From Candidatus Gastranaerophilales bacterium (GTDB lineage: Bacteria > Cyanobacteriota > Vampirovibrionia > Gastranaerophilales > Gastranaerophilaceae), in contig JAILHI010000099.1 of NCBI GenBank assembly GCA_024695865.1, positions 1 through 32,557 of the forward strand: a stretch of 32,557 nt of DNA. The letters are read 5' to 3'. This document shows, one piece after another, positions 14,753 through 22,940 of this stretch. The first letter of the stretch is position 1. Each line of letters starts with the position of its first letter. The notes beneath the pieces are model-generated. The model made no database searches and was not told the DNA's origin. It saw only the letters and a program-made list of their open reading frames with translations. Position numbers and translations under genes: made by a program.

Positions 14753-16168
14753 TTAAATTTGGTTAATTATGTTAAATATTGTATTAATTTCATCGGAAAG
14801 TTTTTTGTCGTACTGAATGTCTTCTTTTATATCGTCATATAAAATCGAAATTGTAGAGTGTTTTCTTCCGCCCAAAAGGTTGCCGATAGACTGCAAACTT
14901 TCACCCGTAAGTTCTTTTATAACATATATTGCGGCTTTTCTTGCGTAGGCAATCGGTGCAGACCTTGATTTTCCGCATATATCCTCTCTTTTGAGTCCGA
15001 AAAACTTGGCAGTTTCTTCAAGGATAATTTTTCCGTTAATCGCTTTGCTTTTTTCGTTATAACCTATTGCACGTTTAACAATTTCCATTGTCGGTTTCTC
15101 GCCGTAGCAGGCACAATATGCACATACCTTATTAAAAGCACCCTCAAGTTCTCTGATATTATTCTTATAAACGGTTGCCAAAAGTTCTATTACATCAAGT
15201 TTTAACTTAATATTGTCTTTTTCCGATAACTGCTGAAGAATTTTCATTCTTGTTTCTATGTCGGGAATACCTATATCAGCCATTAATCCCCATTCAAAGC
15301 GGGTTTTAAGCCTGTCTTCAATTCCTTCGATTTCCTCAGGGAGTCTGTCACTTGTTATTACAATTTGTTTTCCTGCCTGATAAAGCGCTTCAAAAACATT
15401 AAAAAATTCTTTTTTTGTTCTGTCTTTTCCCTCTATAAACTGAATGTCATCAATAAGCAAAACATCAACATTCTGATACTTTTGACGAAACTTTGTCATT
15501 CTCTTGTTTGTATCAACACCATCTTTGTAAGAGTCTTTTTTATTAGAATTTTTTTTAAAAGAATCTTTTTCTTCTTTAAAAAGGTTTTCAATTAAATCAT
15601 TAACAAAATCGTTTAAAGTTATATATTTAACCTTTTTTTTGCTTTTCAACATGACATAATTGCCGATTGCCTGCATCAAGTGGGTTTTGCCGAGCCCCGA
15701 CCCGCCATATATATATAACGGATTGAATTTTGTATTTCCCTGCGCAACATTATATGCGGCTCCGTAGGCAAGTTTGTTATATTCCCCTACAATAAAATTA
15801 TCAAACTGATATTTCGTATTGAGGTTGCAATCAGACTGCATTTGCTTAAGACCGTCGTACTTATTTGTAATGTCAGCCTGTTTTTCCTTTTTCCTCTGCT
15901 CTTTTTTGTATTGCTCCTCAATATCTTTGTCATAAAGAATTTCAAAATTAACAATTTCGCCGACCGTTTCCGATATGGTTTTGGCAATTACATCGTTATA
16001 CTTTTGAAGCATTAACTGGGTAAAATTAAACGGCGAAAGTAAAGTCAATTTGCTATTTTCAAGAGAGGAAGGCACAAGAGTATGCACCCAAGTATTATAA
16101 GATTCGCTCGGGATTTCTCTTTTGAGTTTTTCAAGGATTTGAGCCCACTGCTCGTTTACGTTTGACAT
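14753..16168 (-). CDS. dnaA: chromosomal replication initiator DnaA
   Basis: AAA+ initiator of chromosome replication. Domain I is at about 1-75 (WAQILEKLKREIP, then YNTWVHTL) and a short Lys/Glu-rich linker at 80-115. Domain III has Walker A GGSGLGKT at 155-162, Walker B LLIDDIQ at 237-243 and sensor/box VII around LKTRFEWGL. Domain IV is the C-terminal helix-turn-helix (about 375-471). Two oddities: an extra Lys/Ser/Asp-rich segment at about 197-222, between the Walker motifs, and GGRKHSTI at 433-440 where the signature normally reads GGRDHTTV. It starts 7 bases after aspS with a weak Shine-Dalgarno site and is followed by murF; dnaN, recF and an origin are not next to it. The frame is intact throughout and I regard it as the functional initiator. 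Confidence 0.95.
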   Translation of the reverse strand: MSNVNEQWAQILEKLKREIPSESYNTWVHTLVPSSLENSKLTLLSPFNFTQLMLQKYNDVIAKTISETVGEIVNFEILYDKDIEEQYKKEQRKKEKQADITNKYDGLKQMQSDCNLNTKYQFDNFIVGEYNKLAYGAAYNVAQGNTKFNPLYIYGGSGLGKTHLMQAIGNYVMLKSKKKVKYITLNDFVNDLIENLFKEEKDSFKKNSNKKDSYKDGVDTNKRMTKFRQKYQNVDVLLIDDIQFIEGKDRTKKEFFNVFEALYQAGKQIVITSDRLPEEIEGIEDRLKTRFEWGLMADIGIPDIETRMKILQQLSEKDNIKLKLDVIELLATVYKNNIRELEGAFNKVCAYCACYGEKPTMEIVKRAIGYNEKSKAINGKIILEETAKFFGLKREDICGKSRSAPIAYARKAAIYVIKELTGESLQSIGNLLGGRKHSTISILYDDIKEDIQYDKKLSDEINTIFNIINQI

Positions 16169-16175
16169 TTTTTAA

Positions 16176-17951
16176 TTAACTTTTTCTTACGGTTGATTTC
16201 AAGTGTAATTCTCTTAATTGTTCTTCCGTAACTTCTGCGGGAGCGTCCGTCATTAAGCATTTTGCACCCGAGTTTTTCGGGAAAGCGATAACATCACGGA
16301 TAGAATCGGTTTTTGCCATAAGAGCAATTAATCTGTCTAAACCTATTGCAAGACCTGCGTGCGGAGGTGTTCCGTATCTGAAAGCATTTACAAGGAAGCC
16401 GAATTTCTTTTGAATATCTTCTTCGCTCAGGCCAAGAGCCTTAAATACTCTTTCCTGAATATCGCTTCTGTGTATTCTGACACTGCCGCCGCCGAGTTCC
16501 GTTCCGTTATAAACGATATCGTAAGCAATCGAACGGCAATGAGCCTTATCCGTTTCCATTTTGTCCAAATCCTCGGGATTAGGCATTGTGAACGGATGGT
16601 GCATTGACATATATCTGCCTTCTTCTTCACTGTATTCAAACATCGGGAAATCAACCACCCACAAAACTGCATGGTCATCGGGATTGATTAAGTTTAATTT
16701 TTTACCGAAATGGAGTCTGAATCTGCCCATTGCATCATAAGCAATTTTCGGCTTATCTGCGACAAAGAACACCGCATCACCGTCTTTTGCCTGAGCACGT
16801 TCTTTAATTTGTTCAAGTTGTCCTTCTTTTAAGAATTTCAAAACAGGTGATTTAGCCGTTCCGTCAGCATTAAAGATAATGTTTGCAAGTCCTTTTGCGC
16901 CGTAGGAAAGAACAAGCGGTCTTAAATCGTCGATTTCTTTTCTTGAATAAGAAGCAGCGCCGGGGATTGTAATACCTTTAATAATTCCGCCGTTTGCAAG
17001 AACTTCCTTCATTGCATCAAAATCGGATTCCGCAAGTATATCGCCGAGGTCAAACAGTTTCAATCCGAAACGTGTATCGGGTTTGTCGCTGCCGTAGGTA
17101 TCCATAGCCTCCTGCCATGTCATTCTCGGGAATTTTTCGGGTAATTTAACATCAATAACTTCAAATGCCTTTTTGGTTAAACCTTCAACAAGATTAAGAA
17201 CATCTTCCTGTTCAACAAAAGACATTTCAATATCCACCTGAGTAAATTCGGGCTGTCTGTCTGCTCTTAAATCTTCATCTCTGAAACATTTTGCAATCTG
17301 ATAATAACGTTCTAAACCGCCAACCATCAGTAATTGCTTAAAAATTTGCGGTGACTGCGGAAGTGCGTAACACTTTCCTTCATGAACTCTGCTCGGAACG
17401 AGATAATCTCTTGCACCCTCGGGTGTTGTATTTATCAAAACGGGGGTTTCAATTTCCGTAAAATAATTGTTATTGAGATAATCTCTTATTGCAGTAACCA
17501 CCTTGTGACGAAGAATGAGTTTATCCTTCATTTCGGGACGTCTTAAATCAAGATATCTGTATTTGAGACGAAGGTCTTCGCCGACATTTTCATCATCAAG
17601 CGGAAAAGGAAGAACTTCTGCCTTTGAAAGCACTTCAATTTCCTCGGGGTAAACTTCAACTTCACCTGTCGGTAATTTCGGGTTATAAGTTTCCTCGGGA
17701 CGCTTTGAAACAGTACCCTGTATTCTTACAACGTATTCATTTTTTAAACTTTTAATCGTCTGATATACGTCGGGGTTCTTTTCGGGGTCTGCTACAAACT
17801 GGAAAAATCCCGATTTGTCACGCAGTTCGACGAAAATAATTCCGCCCAAATCACGTACGGTATCAACCCAACCCGTTAAAGAAACTTTTCTTCCTATATC
17901 ATTTGCTCTTAATTCGCCACAAAAATCTGATTTCATTGATGTTATCGTCAT
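16176..17951 (-). CDS. aspS: aspartyl-tRNA synthetase, bacterial type
   Basis: A class IIb synthetase of 591 residues. The N-terminal OB-fold anticodon-binding domain has VSLTGWVDTVRDLGGIIFVELRDKSG. The catalytic core shows YRYLDLRRPEM, EIETPVL, LPQSPQIFKQLLMVGG, the motif 2 loop FRDEDLRADRQPEFTQVD and motif 3 GLAIGLDRLIALM. The bacterial GAD insertion domain lies between motifs 2 and 3. Whether it is discriminating for tRNA-Asp or also charges tRNA-Asn cannot be decided here; no gatCAB or asnS is in the window. AAGGTG lies 8 bases before ATG. A 90-base A/T-rich gap separates it from fabF, so a promoter there is possible. Confidence 0.96.
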   Translation of the reverse strand: MTITSMKSDFCGELRANDIGRKVSLTGWVDTVRDLGGIIFVELRDKSGFFQFVADPEKNPDVYQTIKSLKNEYVVRIQGTVSKRPEETYNPKLPTGEVEVYPEEIEVLSKAEVLPFPLDDENVGEDLRLKYRYLDLRRPEMKDKLILRHKVVTAIRDYLNNNYFTEIETPVLINTTPEGARDYLVPSRVHEGKCYALPQSPQIFKQLLMVGGLERYYQIAKCFRDEDLRADRQPEFTQVDIEMSFVEQEDVLNLVEGLTKKAFEVIDVKLPEKFPRMTWQEAMDTYGSDKPDTRFGLKLFDLGDILAESDFDAMKEVLANGGIIKGITIPGAASYSRKEIDDLRPLVLSYGAKGLANIIFNADGTAKSPVLKFLKEGQLEQIKERAQAKDGDAVFFVADKPKIAYDAMGRFRLHFGKKLNLINPDDHAVLWVVDFPMFEYSEEEGRYMSMHHPFTMPNPEDLDKMETDKAHCRSIAYDIVYNGTELGGGSVRIHRSDIQERVFKALGLSEEDIQKKFGFLVNAFRYGTPPHAGLAIGLDRLIALMAKTDSIRDVIAFPKNSGAKCLMTDAPAEVTEEQLRELHLKSTVRKS

Positions 17952-18041
17952 AATATTTCACCTTAATAAATTTATTTATTTTCAAAAATAATTTAACTAC
18001 AAAAAATACATTAAATCAATAAACGACAAACGATTTTTGAT

Positions 18042-19289
18042 TTATTCTTCATATTTTTTGAAAATCAGCACCGCATTACAGCCGCCAAAGCCGAAAGAGT
18101 TTGAAAGCGCATAATTTACTTTGTGTTCTCTTGCTTTGTGCGGAACATAGTCGAGATTAGCAACTTCTTCGTCCTGATTATCGAGATTGATTGTAGGCGG
18201 AACAATATCGGTCATCGTGGTTTTTACGGCAAATAATGCTTCTGCCGCACCTGCCGCACCTAACATGTGCCCCGTCATTGATTTTGTCGAACTGACCAAA
18301 AGTTTTTTATTTACATTCTTATCGCCAAAAATTCTTTCAACGGTTTTTGATTCCGCAATATCGCCGACATGCGTGCTTGTTCCGTGCATATTAATATAAT
18401 CGATATCGTTTTTGGTTATTCCCGCATCTTCAATTGCAGATAAAATAGCGTATTCCGCACCTGCTCCGTTCGGGTCGGGAGCAACCAAATCATAGGCATC
18501 GGCACTTTGACCGTAACCGACTATTTCTGCCAAAATCTTTGCCCCTCTCGCCTTTGCATGTTCGTATTCTTCAAGCATTAAAACGGCAGAACCCTCACTC
18601 ATAACAAAGCCGTCACGGTCTTTGTCATAAGGTCTTGATGCTTTTTCGGGCTCGTCATTGCGCTTTGATAAAGTTCTTGCGCTTGTAAAAGCACCCACCC
18701 CAAAATCGCTGATTTTAGAATCACTTCCGCCTGCAAAAACTATATCCGCATCACCCCACTGAATTGAACGGAAAGCATCACCGATAGCGTGAGCACCCGA
18801 AGCGCAAGCCGATGCGACAGCCTTATTTAAACCTTTTGCGCCGAGTCTGATTGAAATTTTACCCGCAGCCATATTCGGAATCATCATAGGAACCGTAAAC
18901 GGTGAACACTTATGGTAGCCCCTTTTAAGCATTACTTCGTGACTTTGTGTCATCGTATAAAGACCGCCCTGTGCCGAGCCGATTATAACCCCGACTCTGT
19001 ACGGATTTTCTTTTTCAATATCAAATTTGCCGTTTTTTGCAGCCTCATCTGCCGCAATCAAGGCATATAAAATAAACTTATCAAGTCTTTTCGCCTCTTT
19101 TGCATCAACAAATTCTTCCTCGTTAAACTCGGGAACTTCACCTCCGATTTGAACCAAATGTTTATCCGCATCAAGAGATAATTTTCTTATTCCGCTTTTC
19201 CCCTGAACAATACTGTTCCAAGCCTTATCCGAACCTGTACCGTAGGGAGAAATACAACCCGTTCCGGTTATTACGACTCGTCTTTTCAT
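18042..19289 (-). CDS. fabF: 3-oxoacyl-[acyl-carrier-protein] synthase II
   Basis: Condenses malonyl-ACP with acyl-ACP in fatty acid elongation. A thiolase fold of 415 residues with the nucleophile Cys in ASACASGAHAIGDA, the catalytic His in NMHGTSTHVGD and the second His in KSMTGHMLGAAGAAE, then NSFGFGGCNA at the end. This Cys-His-His set and the length identify KAS I/II rather than KAS III. AGGA lies 7 bases before ATG. It follows fabH by 26 bases in the same direction. acpP, fabD and fabG are not in the window. Confidence 0.95.
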   Translation of the reverse strand: MKRRVVITGTGCISPYGTGSDKAWNSIVQGKSGIRKLSLDADKHLVQIGGEVPEFNEEEFVDAKEAKRLDKFILYALIAADEAAKNGKFDIEKENPYRVGVIIGSAQGGLYTMTQSHEVMLKRGYHKCSPFTVPMMIPNMAAGKISIRLGAKGLNKAVASACASGAHAIGDAFRSIQWGDADIVFAGGSDSKISDFGVGAFTSARTLSKRNDEPEKASRPYDKDRDGFVMSEGSAVLMLEEYEHAKARGAKILAEIVGYGQSADAYDLVAPDPNGAGAEYAILSAIEDAGITKNDIDYINMHGTSTHVGDIAESKTVERIFGDKNVNKKLLVSSTKSMTGHMLGAAGAAEALFAVKTTMTDIVPPTINLDNQDEEVANLDYVPHKAREHKVNYALSNSFGFGGCNAVLIFKKYEE

Positions 19290-19315
19290 TCTTAATTCCT
19301 AATAATGTGTGTGTG

Positions 19316-20305
19316 TTATCTTAATCTTATTATTGCACCTGCCGAAGTCATGCCCGCCCCGAAAGCACTCAACAAAACCGTTGAAGGTGTTTTAAGTTCC
19401 CCGCTTTTAATTTTTTCTGATATTACACAGGGTATTGAAGTTGCGGACATATTGCCGTAATGCTCAATATTGTGCAAAACTTTTTCGGGTGCAATTTTTA
19501 TTCTGGTTGTCAAAGCCTCAATCATTCTTAAATTAGCCTGATGAGGTATAAAATAGTCAATATCGTCTATGGTCATATTGGCTTTTTCAAGAGTCTTTTC
19601 AATAACGGCGGGTATTTTTTGCATAACAAATTTATAAACATCTTTTCCCGCCATAATGATATGTAAATTTTCGGGATTTTGATGGGGTTCTGCAAGCGGG
19701 CAGTTTTGATTCGGGATATTTAAAGATATAAACTCTTTATTCTTACCGTCTGCATCAAGATGCATTGCAATTATATCATCTTCACCATCTTCGGAAACTT
19801 CCAAAATTGTTGCCGCAGCACCGTCGCCAAACAGAACGCAACTGCTTCTGTCCGTCCAGTCCAAAAATTTTGATGTTGCATCAGCCGCCAAAACAAGAAT
19901 GCGTTTTGCAAACCCCGATGCTATATTTGCCCTTGCCATCTGCATTGCATACAAAAAGCCCGAGCAGGCTGCAACAAGGTCAAAAGCCGAAGCGTTATCC
20001 GCTCCGATTGCAGATTGAATTTCACAGGCAACTGACGGATATGGTCTTTGCGGTGCAGATGTTGCCGAAATAATCATATCTATTGTTTTTGCGTCAATAT
20101 TTTCTTTTTCAAGAAGTTTATTTACCGCTGAAATACCCAAAGTTACCGCATCTTCTTCACCCGATACGACATGTCTTTCCGCAATTCCGGTTCTTTGTCT
20201 TATCCATTCATCGCTTGTTTCGACAATTTTCGCCATATCATCATTCGTCAGTGTCAAATTCGGTACGCTAAATTCCATTCCTCTGATTTTTACGGGTATC
20301 TTCAT
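19316..20305 (-). CDS. fabH: 3-oxoacyl-[acyl-carrier-protein] synthase III
   Basis: Starts fatty acid synthesis by condensing an acyl-CoA primer with malonyl-ACP. 329 residues with the nucleophile in DLVAACSGFLYAM, His in FIPHQANLRM and Asn in YGNMSATSIP, the Cys-His-Asn triad of KAS III. Near the N terminus DEWIRQRTGIAERH is the typical CoA-binding segment. AGGA lies 7 bases before ATG. It follows the VOR-type oxidoreductase genes by 9 bases, which suggests that the acyl-CoA made there may prime this enzyme. Primer preference (acetyl or branched) cannot be read from the sequence by eye. Confidence 0.95.
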   Translation of the reverse strand: MKIPVKIRGMEFSVPNLTLTNDDMAKIVETSDEWIRQRTGIAERHVVSGEEDAVTLGISAVNKLLEKENIDAKTIDMIISATSAPQRPYPSVACEIQSAIGADNASAFDLVAACSGFLYAMQMARANIASGFAKRILVLAADATSKFLDWTDRSSCVLFGDGAAATILEVSEDGEDDIIAMHLDADGKNKEFISLNIPNQNCPLAEPHQNPENLHIIMAGKDVYKFVMQKIPAVIEKTLEKANMTIDDIDYFIPHQANLRMIEALTTRIKIAPEKVLHNIEHYGNMSATSIPCVISEKIKSGELKTPSTVLLSAFGAGMTSAGAIIRLR

Positions 20306-20314
20306 TGTTTTTTC

Positions 20315-20845
20315 CTACTCGTTCGCAAGTTTTGTGCCTGCTTCCAGCACGTTGTAATTCAATTCTTTAATTTTTTCGGGAAGAACGTTGCTGACAGCCT
20401 CTTTAATTGAACTGATTTTTGCAAAGCCGCAAATTGTACTTAAAATACCGAGCGCCGCCATATTTGCAGCCTTGATATTACCTATATCTCTTGCCGTATC
20501 GGATATTTTGGCAAAAATATAATTGATATCCGTTCTCGGCTTTTTTTCCTCTATAAGAGAAGAATTTGCAATAACTGTTCCGCCTTTTTTAAGTCTCGGC
20601 AAAAATTTTTCAAAAGACAAATCATTCAGAGCAATTAAAATATCGTTTTCTTTCTTATGAATTGAAGTAACTTCGACATCGCTGACAACAATCTCACAAT
20701 TAACCGCACCGCCCCGCATTTCAGCGCCATAACAAGGATACCACGTTACGTGTTTATCGTTCAGCATAAAAGCATTGGCAAGAATTATTCCCGCCGATAA
20801 AACGCCTTGTCCGCCAAAACCTGCTATTATGATACTCTGTTCCAT
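20315..20845 (-). CDS. 2-oxoacid:ferredoxin oxidoreductase, gamma subunit (VorC/KorC type)
   Basis: 176 residues of the pyruvate/ketoisovalerate oxidoreductase catalytic gamma domain: IIIAGFGGQGVLSAGIILA at the N terminus and TWYPCYGAEMRGGAVNC about 40 residues later are the family hallmarks. With the alpha, beta and ferredoxin-like subunits encoded just upstream it makes a four-subunit enzyme that decarboxylates a 2-oxoacid to acyl-CoA and reduces ferredoxin. The start lies 2 bases after the beta gene, with AAAGG 6 bases upstream. Confidence 0.9.
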   Translation of the reverse strand: MEQSIIIAGFGGQGVLSAGIILANAFMLNDKHVTWYPCYGAEMRGGAVNCEIVVSDVEVTSIHKKENDILIALNDLSFEKFLPRLKKGGTVIANSSLIEEKKPRTDINYIFAKISDTARDIGNIKAANMAALGILSTICGFAKISSIKEAVSNVLPEKIKELNYNVLEAGTKLANE

Positions 20846-20847
20846 AT

Positions 20848-21594
20848 TTAGCCTTTCGTAACGTCCTTAAATACCCCCAACGGAAAAACGGGTATCATTT
20901 TTTCTCTGATATGCCGATGTGCTTCCTGCGGTGTCATTTTCCAGTTTGTCGGGCAACTTGAGAGAATTTCGACAAAACCGAAACCCAAGCCTTTTATCTG
21001 GACTTCGCAAGCCTTTTTGATTGCCTGTTTTGCCTTAATGATATTCGCCACGGAATCAAGTGAAACTCTTGCAGAAAAAGCCGTACCGTCACACAGCGCA
21101 ATATGCTCCGCTATTTTCATCGGATAGCCGTTAAGTTCTGCCGAGCGTCCGAACGGTGTTGTGGTCGTAACCTGTCCGAGAAGTGTTGTCGGCCCCATCT
21201 GTCCGCCCGTCATACCATAAGTGGTATTATTGATACAAATTGATGTAACTTTTTCACCTCTCGTTGCAGTGTAAATCGATTCTGCAAAGCCGATTGCCGC
21301 AAAATCTCCGTCACCCTGATAAGTAAATACAAACTTATCGGGTCTTGCACGTTTTATGCCGGTTGCTTCCGCCGTTGCCCTGCCGTGAGGACATTCAAGA
21401 CAATCTATATCGTAAAAATCGTACAGAAAAACCGAACAGCCGACACAAAGCGCCGCAATCGTATCTTCTCTTACACCGCATTCGTCAATCGCATCACCAA
21501 GCAGTCTTAATGCAACACCATGGTCGCACCCCGGGCAAAAAGTGAATTTTGCATCTTTTTTTATACAATCGGGAAGTTTAAATACTTGCTGCAT
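20848..21594 (-). CDS. 2-oxoacid:ferredoxin oxidoreductase, TPP-binding beta subunit (VorA/KorB type)
   Basis: The thiamine diphosphate-binding subunit, 248 residues. TPP/Mg motif: TYQGDGDFAAIG followed about 30 residues later by INNTTYGMTGGQMGPTT. Near the N terminus are FCPGCDHGVALRLLG and the ECPHGRATAEATGIKRARP segment of this family. The start at 21594 (MQQVFKLPD) is decided by GGGAGG 6 bases upstream; longer in-frame starts lie inside the alpha gene. It overlaps the alpha gene by 17 bases, so the two are translationally coupled. The wording of the conserved blocks fits the 2-oxoisovalerate (VOR) branch better than the pyruvate branch, but substrate is not proven. Confidence 0.92.
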   Translation of the reverse strand: MQQVFKLPDCIKKDAKFTFCPGCDHGVALRLLGDAIDECGVREDTIAALCVGCSVFLYDFYDIDCLECPHGRATAEATGIKRARPDKFVFTYQGDGDFAAIGFAESIYTATRGEKVTSICINNTTYGMTGGQMGPTTLLGQVTTTTPFGRSAELNGYPMKIAEHIALCDGTAFSARVSLDSVANIIKAKQAIKKACEVQIKGLGFGFVEILSSCPTNWKMTPQEAHRHIREKMIPVFPLGVFKDVTKG

Positions 21595-22648
21595 ATTTAC
21601 CTCCCAATTCTTTTTCAACGGCTTCGAGAATTTCCGTTTCATCAAGCCATGCGCCTGCGGGTCTGCCGATATGAACAACATCAGCCTTGCCGTTTACGGC
21701 AACTTTTACGTCCTTTATCATTTGCCCCATATTCATTTCGGCAACAATGATTTTCTTTGTCTTATCCGCAATTTCGGATAATCTCTTGTTCGGGAAAGGA
21801 AACAGCGTTATCGGACGGAAGGTTCCGACCTTTAAACCTTTTTGACGGGCTAAATTCATTGCCGCTTTGATATTTCTGCCCATTGTTCCAAACGCAACAA
21901 GCAAAACCTCTGCATCTTCGACGTTATGCTCCTCAAACAGAACTTCTTCCCGTTCCATTTGGGCATATTTATCAAAAATATGCTGAAGATTTTGATTGTG
22001 TTTTTCTTCGTTTATTTCAAGCGAACGGATTTTTCTCGGGGCTCTGCCCTTTGCTCCCGTTAAAGCCCATTTTGAAGTATCAATTTCGGGATAAGGATAT
22101 TTGACAAATTCCGCAGGCTCCATCATTTGCCCCAAAAGTCCGTCAGAAAGAACTATAACAGGGTTTCTGTATTTTTGGGAAAGATAAAAAGCCCTGTGCG
22201 TTAAATCAACACATTCCTGAACGGTAGACGGAGCAAGAACGGGTATTCTGTAATCGCCGTTTCCGCCGCCCGTAACCGCCTGATCGTAATCACACTGCGA
22301 GGGATAAATATAACCCAATCCGGGGCCTGCTCTCATAACGCTGATTAACACAAGCGGCAACTGGTCGCCAACGGCATAAGAAAGCCCCTCCTGCATCAGT
22401 GATATTGCGCAAGAAGATGATGATGTCATTGCCTTTTCACCTGTCGATGCCGCACCTATCACCATATTTATCGAGGCAATTTCGCTTTCGGCACAAACAT
22501 AGCCTCTGTTTGCCTTCGGCATAATTTCACTCAAATATTCACCGATTGCGGTCTGCGGCGTAATCGGGTAACTGAAATAGCAGTCACAGCCCGCATCAAA
22601 GGCCGCCTGCGCTATTGCTTTGTTTCCGCTGATAAGTGTTTTTGCCAT
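21578..22648 (-). CDS. vorB: 2-oxoacid:ferredoxin oxidoreductase, alpha subunit (VorB/KorA type)
   Basis: 356 residues. ISGNKAIAQAAFDAGCDCYF, then SYPITPQTAIGEYL, MTSSSSCAISLMQEGLSYA, VMRAGPGLGYIYPSQCDYDQA, GGGNGDYRIPVLAPSTVQE and KYRNPVIVLSDGLLGQMMEP follow block by block the pattern I know from VorB proteins (3-methyl-2-oxobutanoate oxidoreductase). The C-terminal part (VLLVAFGTMGRNIKAA, then GRPAGAW) is the transketolase C-like domain. The subunit order ferredoxin-alpha-beta-gamma also matches korDABC/oorDABC operons, so 2-oxoglutarate remains an alternative substrate. The start overlaps the ferredoxin-subunit stop by one base (TAATG). Confidence 0.92.
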   Translation of the reverse strand: MAKTLISGNKAIAQAAFDAGCDCYFSYPITPQTAIGEYLSEIMPKANRGYVCAESEIASINMVIGAASTGEKAMTSSSSCAISLMQEGLSYAVGDQLPLVLISVMRAGPGLGYIYPSQCDYDQAVTGGGNGDYRIPVLAPSTVQECVDLTHRAFYLSQKYRNPVIVLSDGLLGQMMEPAEFVKYPYPEIDTSKWALTGAKGRAPRKIRSLEINEEKHNQNLQHIFDKYAQMEREEVLFEEHNVEDAEVLLVAFGTMGRNIKAAMNLARQKGLKVGTFRPITLFPFPNKRLSEIADKTKKIIVAEMNMGQMIKDVKVAVNGKADVVHIGRPAGAWLDETEILEAVEKELGGKYAASI

Positions 22649-22857
22649 TATTTATACACCTCGGTGATTGCCAAATCGGGACAAGTTAAAGCGCAGCATT
22701 TGCAGCCCAGACATTCTCCGTTTTTGTCGTCAAATTCGACAACAAAATTTCCCGTCATTCCCGTTTCGGAACTTTTTTTAATAAGTCCCTTAGGGCATGC
22801 ATCAAGGCATAAATAACAAGATTTGCACTTTTTTGTGTCTAAAACTATATAAGCCAC
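22648..22857 (-). CDS. 2-oxoacid:ferredoxin oxidoreductase, 2[4Fe-4S] ferredoxin-like delta subunit
   Basis: A small electron-transfer subunit with two four-cysteine clusters: CKSCYLCLDACP and CLGCKCCALTCP, each CxxCxxCxxxC(P). It passes electrons from the TPP site to external ferredoxin. I take a GTG start at 22857 (VAYIVLDTKKCK, 69 residues) with AGGCGGGG just upstream. A longer TTG start at 22884 would sit at the predicted transcription start of the promoter at 22893-22921 and has no ribosome binding site. It is the first gene of the vorDBAC-fabH-fabF operon. Confidence 0.85.
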   Translation of the reverse strand: MAYIVLDTKKCKSCYLCLDACPKGLIKKSSETGMTGNFVVEFDDKNGECLGCKCCALTCPDLAITEVYK

Positions 22858-22892
22858 ATTCCCCGCCTGATTTTGTGTATTCAAACAATTCT

Positions 22893-22921
22893 ATATTACA
22901 TTGCATAAAAATTGATGTCAA
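22893..22921 (-). promoter_or_regulatory. sigma70-type promoter of the vorDBAC-fabH-fabF operon
   Basis: A consensus TTGACA, 17 bases, then TAATAT on the minus strand, 19 bases past the aroH stop. Predicted start is about 22886. Confidence 0.7.
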
Positions 22922-22940
22922 GAACAGCAAAAGGTCTGTG

